Source: CAYYFV01 sp965660075
Lineage (GTDB): Bacteria; Patescibacteriota; Gracilibacteria; UBA1369; GCA-2718715
Length of the DNA stretch: 64,000 nt
Direction: 5' to 3'
NCBI GenBank assembly: GCA_965660075.1
Contig: CBFHYO010000006.1
Span: 1-64,000 of the forward strand
The notes beneath the pieces are model-generated. The model was not told the DNA's origin. It saw only the letters and a program-made list of their open reading frames with translations, and searched no databases. A program made the position numbers and the translations under genes. Shown piece after piece: positions 16,780-24,794 of this stretch. The first letter of the stretch is position 1; each line of letters begins with the position of its first letter.

Positions 16780-17829
16780 TTAATTTTCTTCGAGTCCATA
16801 TCTATCACGACCGACTCTGACAAATTGAGACTTGTTTTTTAGGTTTAAAACGATAGTGATTTTCTTTACCTTTCGTTTTTCTAAAACCTTTTCCACAATT
16901 TCTTCACGTGTTAATGGACCATGTTCATTTAAGATGTTTTCAATAACATCGCTCACAGTACCTTGAGAATAACCCCATTCTTTAAGGGCATATATACCAC
17001 GACCAATCAAAACAAATTCATCGAATCTAATTAATTCATTATGAACAGCTTGGGTGTTAACAGATTTTTTATCAAATTTAAATCCAGAGATCTTCTCTGC
17101 AATTTCTAGATAATGTAGAGGTTTTTTATTTGATCTCAATACAAAGAAAATTTTATCACGTAAAGTCTTTGGATTTATGTTTCTCCAAGATGCTAATCCA
17201 ACTTTAGAGCCATCCACAACTTTAAGTCTTCTGTCTAAATAAAAACAGCTACAGATTAAACTTAGGTCTAATTCTTGATTTAAGGCAATTTTAACTTCTG
17301 TCGCCAAGTCTGTGTTTGCAACTACAGATGTTTTCTTGCTCAAAACTTTATAAGCCTGATCACAAATCTTTTTAACAACTTGAGAAGTTACATTGTTAAA
17401 TTTGTAATACGGTTTTAATTGTATAGTATTGTGTACATGCGAGATATCCTTTTCCAAATCAACAGTTAATTTGAGAGAATTTATATTCAATGGATTTGAT
17501 ACATTAACTTTTTTGAGAATCAAATTTATCATTAAATCTTCCTCACACAAGCCACCGCATTCGTTAAGAGTTTCCAAAGCTAATTGAGTCACAACAAAAA
17601 GAGGAGTGTTGTTAACGTTACGTTCAAGTTTTTTTAGAGCATTTTTCTCAATTTGTCGAATACGTTCTCTAGTTACAGAAAAATGTTGTCCAATATTCTC
17701 TAAAGTAAGTTTAGGTTTGTCGTTTAGGCTGAATCTATTTTCGATGATAAATTTCTCTTTGTCAGACAGAACTATCATTAATCCATTTATCAGATCTTGT
17801 ACTTTTTCAATGGTTTCTGAGTTACTCAT
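16780..17829 (-). CDS. Sigma-70 region 4 / HARE-HTH regulatory protein
   Basis: Residues 20-70 are a near-perfect sigma-70 region 4 helix-turn-helix (LTLENIGQHFSVTRERIRQ, then EKNALKKLERN), the part that reads -35 elements. No region 2 or 3 is present. Residues about 225-285 resemble a HARE-HTH domain (LRDKIFFVLRSNKKPLHYLE, ending FVLIGRGIYALKEWGY), the fold also found in the RNA polymerase delta subunit. A further winged-helix-like segment runs to the C-terminus (LTREEIVEKVL). At 349 aa it cannot act as a full sigma factor and may modulate RNA polymerase or bind DNA alone. It is transcribed by itself. Confidence 0.8.
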   Translation of the reverse strand: MSNSETIEKVQDLINGLMIVLSDKEKFIIENRFSLNDKPKLTLENIGQHFSVTRERIRQIEKNALKKLERNVNNTPLFVVTQLALETLNECGGLCEEDLMINLILKKVNVSNPLNINSLKLTVDLEKDISHVHNTIQLKPYYKFNNVTSQVVKKICDQAYKVLSKKTSVVANTDLATEVKIALNQELDLSLICSCFYLDRRLKVVDGSKVGLASWRNINPKTLRDKIFFVLRSNKKPLHYLEIAEKISGFKFDKKSVNTQAVHNELIRFDEFVLIGRGIYALKEWGYSQGTVSDVIENILNEHGPLTREEIVEKVLEKRKVKKITIVLNLKNKSQFVRVGRDRYGLEEN

Positions 17830-17860
17830 TTAATCAAGTGAGTTAAATATATTTGCGTTT

Positions 17861-17889
17861 AGAATTATAAGCCTAAAATGGCTCCACGC
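17861..17889 (-). promoter_or_regulatory. Putative promoter of the sigma4-HARE gene
   Basis: On the minus strand a perfect TATAAT lies about 30 bases upstream of the ATG, with TTTGCG 17 bases further up (only a moderate -35). Coordinates are approximate to a few bases. Confidence 0.4.
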
Positions 17890-17974
17890 AAAGTGCAAAA
17901 TCAATTTTTTTGTGTTCTGAATGAGTAAATTTTTGATACTCGAAAAAGGCTACTGTCAGTAGATAAGGCAAATA

Positions 17975-18520
17975 TTAAACGTTCTGTAGAAAAAATTTAA
18001 TGATTGACTCTACAGACTGATTGTGTTGTGAATTTTGCGCCAAAACAATTTCAACTTGTTTTCTCTTGTACCCAAGATTTGACAATGCAACAAATACATC
18101 CTCTGGAATTCCAGTTTCTATATCTTCTACAAAAGCTAATTTACCTTTAAGTTCCAGCACTATTCTTTCAGCACCCTTTTTTCCTAGCCCGGATGCTTTT
18201 TTAAGAAAGTCTATATCTGCATTGTTAATTGCTGATTGAACTTTTTGAACTCCAAGTTCTAATATATTCAAAGCGGTTTTGGGTCCTACCTTATTCACAG
18301 AGATAAGTTTTTCAAAAAACTCTTTATCTTCCAAACTTTCAAAGCCATATAACTCAAAAGCATCTTCTTTTATGTTTGAATAAATATAAAATTCACCATG
18401 TTCAGAAATATTCGAGATAGTGTCTGTAGTAGCGTATATTAAATAACCAACGCCATTGGTTTTTACTATAAATGAATTTTTAAATTTTCTTAAAATTTCA
18501 CCTTCAAGGTATGCAATCAT
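17975..18520 (-). CDS. ruvA: Holliday junction DNA helicase subunit RuvA
   Basis: RuvA binds four-way junctions as a tetramer and recruits RuvB for branch migration. The 181-aa protein has the N-terminal OB fold (MIAYLEGEILRK, DAFELYGFESLEDKEFFEKL), the double helix-hairpin-helix region (VNKVGPKTALNIL and ASGLGKKGAERIVLELKGK) and a C-terminal RuvB-interaction domain (EDVFVALSNLGYKRKQVE). Its ATG overlaps the tgt stop (TAATG), so it is coupled to tgt. No ruvB or ruvC is present in the window. A weak hairpin with T5 follows but is not a convincing terminator. Confidence 0.96.
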   Translation of the reverse strand: MIAYLEGEILRKFKNSFIVKTNGVGYLIYATTDTISNISEHGEFYIYSNIKEDAFELYGFESLEDKEFFEKLISVNKVGPKTALNILELGVQKVQSAINNADIDFLKKASGLGKKGAERIVLELKGKLAFVEDIETGIPEDVFVALSNLGYKRKQVEIVLAQNSQHNQSVESIIKFFLQNV

Positions 18521-19677
18521 TAAGTGAGAGGTTTATAATCTTCCCATCTATTATAAAATTCTTTTCGAAATTCTTCAAAGGTATCATTCGCTATATGCTC
18601 ACGAATCTCTTGCATTAGTTTAAATAAGAACCATAAATTATGCATCGATAAAATTCGTACACCTAAAATTTCTTTTTCTTTTATTAAGTGTCTTACATAC
18701 GCCTTTGAATATTTGTTCAAATCAAAAAAAGGACAGTCAGATACAGGTGTATCGTCATCAGCAAATTTGGCATTCTTAATATTTTTACGTCCAGTGCTAT
18801 CATAAAAACATCCGTGTCTGGCCAGTCTTGTTGGAAGGACACAGTCAAACATATCTACACCACGATAAACATTTTCAATTAAATCTTCTGGGGTCCCAAC
18901 ACCCATTAAATATCTAGGTTTTTCTGGGCTTAAATGAGGCACAACACATTCCACCATTTCATACATTGTTTCTTTGCTTTCACCAACACTCAAACCACCA
19001 ATTGCCACACCAAATGATCCAAGTGAATCTATAAACTTAGCAGACTCCTCACGCAAATCAGGGTATGTAACACCTTGTACGATTGGAAATAATGTCTGGG
19101 TGTCTTTACCGGTTTCACGAAAATACTCAAAGCATTTTGCAGCCCAGTCGTGGGTACGTTTCATAGCTTCGATAGCATATTCTTTAGAGGAATTTCCATC
19201 GGCACATTCATCTATCACCATCATAATGTCGGATCCTAGATTGTATTGAATATCTAGTACTTGTTTAGGGCTAAAAAAATGCTTTTTACCATCAATGTGA
19301 GAATAAAATTCAACTCCATCTTCTTTTAGTTTTACACTTTTTCCTGATTTACCAGTTTTATTATCAAATCCTTGCAAGCTAAAAACCTGGAATCCCCCCG
19401 AATCAGTAAGAATAGGCAAGTCCCAATTCATAAATTCATGAAGTCCACCACGCTCAGCAATAAACTTGCTGCCTGGTCTCATTTCTAGATGATAAGTGTT
19501 TCCAAGTAGAATTTGGCAACCAAGAGTTTTTAATTCCTGTGGAGAAACACCCTTCACAGAAGCCTTGGTGCCACATGGCATAAAAATTGGAGTTTGAACT
19601 TTTCCATGAGGAAGAGTTAATTCACCAGTACGCGCCTGAGATTTAGCGCTTTTTTTATGGATTTTAAAATTGAACAT
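18520..19677 (-). CDS. tgt: tRNA-guanine transglycosylase with reduced zinc site
   Basis: Exchanges guanine-34 of certain tRNAs for a queuosine precursor. The TIM barrel is full length (385 aa). It carries the catalytic LTDSGGFQVFSL block, GGLSVGE and the nucleophile region GVDMFDCVLPTRLARHG. The normal zinc ligands are Cys-x-Cys-x2-Cys-x25-His. Here only C315 and H346 remain, and the second and third positions are F317 and L320 (SDCPFFDLNKYS). Zinc binding is therefore probably lost or altered. This gene starts the tgt-ruvA pair, downstream of rpmE. No queuosine synthesis genes occur nearby. Confidence 0.93.
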   Translation of the reverse strand: MFNFKIHKKSAKSQARTGELTLPHGKVQTPIFMPCGTKASVKGVSPQELKTLGCQILLGNTYHLEMRPGSKFIAERGGLHEFMNWDLPILTDSGGFQVFSLQGFDNKTGKSGKSVKLKEDGVEFYSHIDGKKHFFSPKQVLDIQYNLGSDIMMVIDECADGNSSKEYAIEAMKRTHDWAAKCFEYFRETGKDTQTLFPIVQGVTYPDLREESAKFIDSLGSFGVAIGGLSVGESKETMYEMVECVVPHLSPEKPRYLMGVGTPEDLIENVYRGVDMFDCVLPTRLARHGCFYDSTGRKNIKNAKFADDDTPVSDCPFFDLNKYSKAYVRHLIKEKEILGVRILSMHNLWFLFKLMQEIREHIANDTFEEFRKEFYNRWEDYKPLT

Positions 19678-19688
19678 AGGTAAGAATT

Positions 19689-19715
19689 AAAAAAGCCCCA
19701 AGTTTCCTTGAGGCC
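19689..19715 (-). terminator. Intrinsic terminator between rpmE and tgt
   Basis: On the minus strand GCCTCAAG-gaaa-CTTGGGGC (one G-U pair) is followed by T6. It lies 13 bases after the rpmE stop and its T-run ends about 12 bases before the tgt start, so tgt either uses read-through or a promoter inside this gap. Confidence 0.85.
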
Positions 19716-19727
19716 TTATGAGTAGAA

Positions 19728-20000
19728 TTAAGCGGCTTTTCTTGCTTCTTGAAGCTTTTTGGCCATTTCCATTTTCTTTCTAAATTTGTCCACACGACCT
19801 TGAGTATCTACAAGTGTTTGTTTACCAGTATAGAAAGGATGCGACTTAGATGTTACTTCTAGTGTAACTACTTGGTAAGTTTCGCCATCTATTTCTCTAG
19901 TTTCTTTAGAAGTTAGAGTAGAAGTAGAAACAAATTCATCACCAGTAACAGAGTCTACAAAGATAACTTTGTTCAATTTTGGATGGATGTCAGTTTTCAT
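19728..20000 (-). CDS. rpmE2: Ribosomal protein bL31, cysteine-free type B
   Basis: A large-subunit ribosomal protein at the intersubunit bridge. The 90-aa sequence has the type B layout: MKTDIHPKLNKVIFVDS, the long central hairpin with DGETYQVVTLEV, then SHPFYTGKQTLVDTQGRVDKF. No Cys is present, so this is the zinc-independent form. The C-terminus has an extra basic helix (KKMEMAKKLQEARKAA). It is monocistronic, with an intrinsic terminator immediately downstream. Confidence 0.95.
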   Translation of the reverse strand: MKTDIHPKLNKVIFVDSVTGDEFVSTSTLTSKETREIDGETYQVVTLEVTSKSHPFYTGKQTLVDTQGRVDKFRKKMEMAKKLQEARKAA

Positions 20001-20068
20001 TACTTTGAATTTAAAAAATTTTGATCACAGGCACCTTAGCATATTTGCCTACTAAAATGCAAGATTTT

Positions 20069-22600
20069 TTAGGATTTGAACATTTCAACAGATTCTTGCG
20101 ATTCTTCGAGTTCCATTTCTTGTTCTTCGACCGGTAAGGCGGATAGGGAAGTTACCACATCATCATCGTTCATTCTCATTACATACACACCTTGAGTAGA
20201 TCTACCCATAGTTGGAATATCTTTAATGTTTAAGCGTAAAACTTGCCCGTCTCGAGATAATAATAAAAGATCTGGTTCGTAACCATTTTCTAAAACAACA
20301 GCGCCAACTAGGTCACCAGTTTTTTTAGTTAAGTTTGCAGTTTTTACACCTGTACCACCACGTTTTTGGTTTCTGTAAGCACTTAGAGATGTAATTTTAC
20401 CAAGACCATTTTCCATAACAACAAGCATTTTAGCTTCTGGGTCAGAGATAACATCCATTTCTACAATGTAGTCATCGTTTTTCAGTTTCATACCAATGAC
20501 ACCTTGGGCACTTCTACCCATTGCACGAGCATCGTTTTCAGAGAATCTAATAGCTTTACCGAATTTCGTAGCCATAACTATTTCTTGACCAGTTTTTACT
20601 GGTTTCACCCAACAAAGCTCATCTTCTTCACGAAGTTTGATTGCAATCAACCCAGATCTTCGTACATTTTTAAATTGTTCAATTTGAGTTTTCTTAACAA
20701 GTCCCTTTCGAGTAGCCATGAACAATGCACATTCAGAGTAGTCCTCTTGGTTGTCTAATGTCAAAACCGATGTAATGTATTCATTTTTAGACAACTCTAA
20801 AAGATTGAAAATAGATTGACCCTTAGCAGTTCTAGAACCCATAGGTAATTCGTGAACACGTAGCATGAAAACTTTACCTAAGTTTGTAAAAAACAAGATT
20901 CTGTCGTGATTTTGGGCAAACTTAATTAGTTTAACGTGGTCATCAGTTTTAGTAGACATACCAACTTTACCTTTACCACCACGGTTTTGAACTTTAAAAG
21001 TAGATGGTTCCATTCTCTTAATATAGTTGCTTTCAGTAAGAGTAATTACCATAGGTGCATTTGGAACAGTGTCCAAAGTTGAAATTTTACCAAGTGCAGT
21101 TGGAACAATTTCAGTACGTCTGTCATCACCATGTTTCTCAACAATTTCTTGAGTTTCTGAAATTAATATATCTGTAACTCTTTCAGGTTTTGCAAGGATA
21201 TCTTCTAGATCGGCAATTGTTTTCATTAGTTCTGCATATTCTTCTTCGATTTTTTGTCTTTCTAAACTTGCAAGAGTTTGAAGTCTCATATCGAGAATCG
21301 CTTTGGCTTGAATTTCAGTCAATGTGAATTTAGCCATAAGGTTTTTTGATGCATCATCTCGATCCTTAGAAGCTTTAATTGTTGCAATTACATCATCGAT
21401 AGAACCTAAGGCAATTCTCAACCCTTCTAAAATATGAGCACGAGCTTTTGCTTTTCTTAGTTCAAATTCGGTCCGACGAGTAATAACTTCACGTCTATGT
21501 GCAATAAAATATTCTAATACTTGTTTAAGATTCAAAAGTCTTGGCTGAATACCATCCACAAGTGCAATCATATTCATATTAAAAGTACTCTGAAGTTGAG
21601 TGTATTTATAAAGCTGTTGCAAAATTTTATTTGGATACGAATCTTTTTTTAATTCAATAAAAATACGCATACCCTCACGAGAAGACTCATCACGTAAGTC
21701 TGTAATATTTGTAACTTTTTTATCACGAACTAATTCAGCAATTTTTTGAACTAAATTAGCCTTATTAACTTGGTAAGGTATTTCTGTAATAATAATTGCA
21801 GATTTACCTTTTGGCAGATCGATAATTTCTGCTTTTGCACGCATGGTAACTCCACCACGACCAGTCAGGTACATTTGTTTGATAGCTTCTTTATCGTAAA
21901 TGGTTGCTCCAGTTGGAAAATCTGGACCTTGAATATGTTGCATTAGATCGTCGATGTTCGCATCTGGATTTTGAGCAAGTTCTAAAACCGCTCCACAAAC
22001 TTCTCGTAAATTATGTGGTGGGATAGAAGTTGCCATTGCAACGGCGATACCCATACAACCATTTAATAATAACTGAGGAAGTTTAGACGGTAACACAGAT
22101 GGTTCTTGTTGGGTGCCATCATAGTTGGGTCTAAAATCCACTGTATCTTTTTCAATTTCACTAAGCATGTACTCTGTAATTGGCATCATTTTAGCTTCGG
22201 TATAACGCATTGCTGCCGCGTTATCGCCATCGATAGAACCAAAGTTACCCTGACCATTCACAAGCATATATCTCATAGAAAAGTCTTGAGCCATACGAAC
22301 CATAGAATCGTATACCGCAGTATCACCATGCGGGTGGTACTTACCAAGTACCTCACCAACCACAGTTGCTGATTTTCTAAATTTACCTGAAGAACTCAAA
22401 CCCACTTCTTTCATTGCATATAAAATTCTTCGGTGAACAGGTTTTAACCCGTCTCTCACATCTGGAAGAGCACGCGAAACAATCACACTCATGGCATAAT
22501 CAAGATATTTATCTTGCATTTCTCGTGCAATACTTCTCAATTCATCTCGAGTATTCTCTTCGGAATCAAAAAGATTTGTATTCGAATTGTCTGTATTCAT
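20069..22600 (-). CDS. gyrA: DNA gyrase subunit A
   Basis: The breakage-reunion subunit of the type II topoisomerase that introduces negative supercoils. Residues 20-500 form the winged-helix, tower and coiled-coil core with the catalytic Y133 (AAAMRYTEAKM). The quinolone region reads PHGDTAVYD with Thr94 at the usual Ser83 site. The C-terminal beta-pinwheel carries a GyrA box as QNRGGKG, which supports gyrase rather than topoisomerase IV. It is 843 aa, full length, with an acidic tail. It starts divergently from the VirB4-like gene. The partner gyrB is 4 kb away on the other strand. Confidence 0.97.
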   Translation of the reverse strand: MNTDNSNTNLFDSEENTRDELRSIAREMQDKYLDYAMSVIVSRALPDVRDGLKPVHRRILYAMKEVGLSSSGKFRKSATVVGEVLGKYHPHGDTAVYDSMVRMAQDFSMRYMLVNGQGNFGSIDGDNAAAMRYTEAKMMPITEYMLSEIEKDTVDFRPNYDGTQQEPSVLPSKLPQLLLNGCMGIAVAMATSIPPHNLREVCGAVLELAQNPDANIDDLMQHIQGPDFPTGATIYDKEAIKQMYLTGRGGVTMRAKAEIIDLPKGKSAIIITEIPYQVNKANLVQKIAELVRDKKVTNITDLRDESSREGMRIFIELKKDSYPNKILQQLYKYTQLQSTFNMNMIALVDGIQPRLLNLKQVLEYFIAHRREVITRRTEFELRKAKARAHILEGLRIALGSIDDVIATIKASKDRDDASKNLMAKFTLTEIQAKAILDMRLQTLASLERQKIEEEYAELMKTIADLEDILAKPERVTDILISETQEIVEKHGDDRRTEIVPTALGKISTLDTVPNAPMVITLTESNYIKRMEPSTFKVQNRGGKGKVGMSTKTDDHVKLIKFAQNHDRILFFTNLGKVFMLRVHELPMGSRTAKGQSIFNLLELSKNEYITSVLTLDNQEDYSECALFMATRKGLVKKTQIEQFKNVRRSGLIAIKLREEDELCWVKPVKTGQEIVMATKFGKAIRFSENDARAMGRSAQGVIGMKLKNDDYIVEMDVISDPEAKMLVVMENGLGKITSLSAYRNQKRGGTGVKTANLTKKTGDLVGAVVLENGYEPDLLLLSRDGQVLRLNIKDIPTMGRSTQGVYVMRMNDDDVVTSLSALPVEEQEMELEESQESVEMFKS

Positions 22601-22726
22601 ATTAATCTATCAAATTTACAGTTGAGATTTTAGCAGAAGAAAAACTTAAATGCTAGATTTTGAAAAACTTCTGGTGGATTAAAAACTTAAATGTTATAAT
22701 AATTACAGTTTTATCACCCCTGTTTA

Positions 22727-24763
22727 ATGAGTAATTCAGATAGTTTTATAGATAAGGTTTTAGGGCCTCTTAGAAACAAATATCAGAAAGATGCTGAGCA
22801 AAATTCACAATCCGGTACTGAGAGTCAGACATCAAAACAAACACCAGAACAACACGTAGACGATATTAACGAGAAATCAAAACAATTAGATTCCAAGCTT
22901 GAACAAATTCAAGACTTAGCTTCTAAAAAAATTGATGAAAAGCAAAAAAATGAGCAAAAAGACATTGCAGCTCAAGCTGCTGTTGCTTCTCCCAAAAAAG
23001 AAGCCAAAGCCCCAGAAGATAATTACAGAGAATTAGAAAAGGTCTACAAACAAGGTCTTAATAAACTTAGAGATTTAATTTCTCCATCAAGTCTAAGAGT
23101 AGACTTTGATCAAGTTTATATGTCCGGTGTTTATGCTAAAACAATATTCGTATATGATTATCCGCGTTTTTTGAATGCCAACTGGATGTCTCCAGTGGTC
23201 AATTTTGATGCAGTCATGAATATTTCTCAATTTATTTACCCCTTTGACTCCTCGACAATATTAAAAGTATTACAAAAAAAGGTAGTCCAAATGCGTTCTG
23301 CAATGCGTATGGCAGCAGAAGCTGGTAAAATTGCCGACCCGGGACTAGAAACAGCCTTGGAGGATGCAGAAACACTCAGACGTGACATACAAAAAGGTTT
23401 AGAGAAGTTCTACCAATTTGGTATGTACATAACCATGATGGACTCCGATAAAGACAAGTTAGACCGTCAAATGAAACAACTAGAAGCAATTCTCGGTGGC
23501 CAATTAATTCTCACGCGCAGAGCCGGCTTGCGAATGGAGCAAGGTTTTAATTCCACAATGCCTTTAGGTTTAGACGAACTAGATGTAGCATGGAACATGA
23601 ATACATCTCCACTGTCATCGACATTCCCATTCACTTCTTCTACACTCACAATGGATACAGGAATTCTTTATGGATTAAACCGCCACAACGACTCATTGGT
23701 TATATTCGATAGATTCTCACTAGAAAACGCTAATAGTGTAGTTTTTGCAAAATCTGGTGCTGGTAAATCTTATGCGGTCAAACTCGAGATTCTTCGATAT
23801 TTAATGATCGACACAGATGTGATAGTTATAGACCCAGAAAATGAATACGAGGCACTCTGCGAAACAGTTGGTGGTACTTATTTAAAAGTTTCTCTTAATG
23901 CGGATAAAAGAATAAATCCATTCGATTTGCCACGTCCTATCAAAGATGAAATTCTAAAACCAGGTGATTTGCTGCGTTCTAATATTATAAATCTTCTTGG
24001 TTTATTAAAATTAATGCTTGGAGAATTAACTCCACTCGAAGATGGTCTCTTAGACAAAGCCCTAAACGACGTATACGCCCTAAAAGGAATTACAATGGAC
24101 TTGGTAGATCCGTCAGACAAAGAGCCTCCAACAATGGAGGATCTCCAAAGTGTTCTCGAGGGAACCCAAGGTGCCGAAAGTATTGTAGAACGACTCAAAA
24201 AATACACCGAAGGAACCTATTCTGGTATTTTTAATAAACCAACTAACATAGATTTATCTTCAGGTTTAGTAGTGTTTAGTATTCGTGATTTAGAAGATCA
24301 ACTCAGACCAATTGCCATGTACATAATTCTCAATTATATATGGAACAGAGTAAGATCTTCCCTAAAAAGAAGATTACTTTGTATAGATGAAGCCTGGACC
24401 ATGATGCAACACGAAGATTCAGCCAAATTCCTTTTTGGCTTGGTTAAAAGAGCTCGTAAATATTACCTGGGTGTAACAACTATCACACAAGATGTAGAGG
24501 ACTTTTCCAAATCAAATTACGGAAAGCCAATCATTACAAACTCATCTATGCAGTTACTACTTAAACAATCACCCACGGCGGTCGATGTTCTGCAAGAAAT
24601 TTTCAACCTTACAGACGGTGAAAAATACTTACTTTTAAATTCAGGAGTAGGTCAGGGATTGTTTTTTGCTGGTAATAAACATGTAGCTTTGCAAGTGATT
24701 GCTTCATTCACAGAAAACGAAATTGTAACTACCGATCCTAAAGAACTTCTAAAAAACAAATAA
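22727..24763 (+). CDS. VirB4/TraC-like secretion ATPase, 678 aa
   Basis: A hexameric ATPase of the type IV secretion/conjugation family. Residues 20-100 are low-complexity and coiled-coil (many Gln, Lys, Glu). The N-terminal VirB4 domain spans about 105-320. The RecA-like domain has Walker A AKSGAGKS (K347), a DPENEYEAL block, Walker B LLCIDEAW (D554 E555) and TITQDVEDF. No transmembrane helix is seen, so it would be a peripheral inner-membrane motor. It stands alone here, without VirB6/8/9/10 homologues, between gyrA and a CtpA protease. It could power a pilus, DNA uptake or secretion system whose other genes lie elsewhere. Confidence 0.9.
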   Translation: MSNSDSFIDKVLGPLRNKYQKDAEQNSQSGTESQTSKQTPEQHVDDINEKSKQLDSKLEQIQDLASKKIDEKQKNEQKDIAAQAAVASPKKEAKAPEDNYRELEKVYKQGLNKLRDLISPSSLRVDFDQVYMSGVYAKTIFVYDYPRFLNANWMSPVVNFDAVMNISQFIYPFDSSTILKVLQKKVVQMRSAMRMAAEAGKIADPGLETALEDAETLRRDIQKGLEKFYQFGMYITMMDSDKDKLDRQMKQLEAILGGQLILTRRAGLRMEQGFNSTMPLGLDELDVAWNMNTSPLSSTFPFTSSTLTMDTGILYGLNRHNDSLVIFDRFSLENANSVVFAKSGAGKSYAVKLEILRYLMIDTDVIVIDPENEYEALCETVGGTYLKVSLNADKRINPFDLPRPIKDEILKPGDLLRSNIINLLGLLKLMLGELTPLEDGLLDKALNDVYALKGITMDLVDPSDKEPPTMEDLQSVLEGTQGAESIVERLKKYTEGTYSGIFNKPTNIDLSSGLVVFSIRDLEDQLRPIAMYIILNYIWNRVRSSLKRRLLCIDEAWTMMQHEDSAKFLFGLVKRARKYYLGVTTITQDVEDFSKSNYGKPIITNSSMQLLLKQSPTAVDVLQEIFNLTDGEKYLLLNSGVGQGLFFAGNKHVALQVIASFTENEIVTTDPKELLKNK

Positions 24764-24786
24764 AAACCGGCCTAAGCCGGTTTTTT
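24762..24786. terminator. Bidirectional intrinsic terminator
   Basis: Stem AAAAACCGGC/GCCGGTTTTT with a 4-base loop CTAA, T-runs on both strands, between the convergent VirB4-like and ctpA-like genes. Confidence 0.92.
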
Positions 24787-24794
24787 AATTTATC

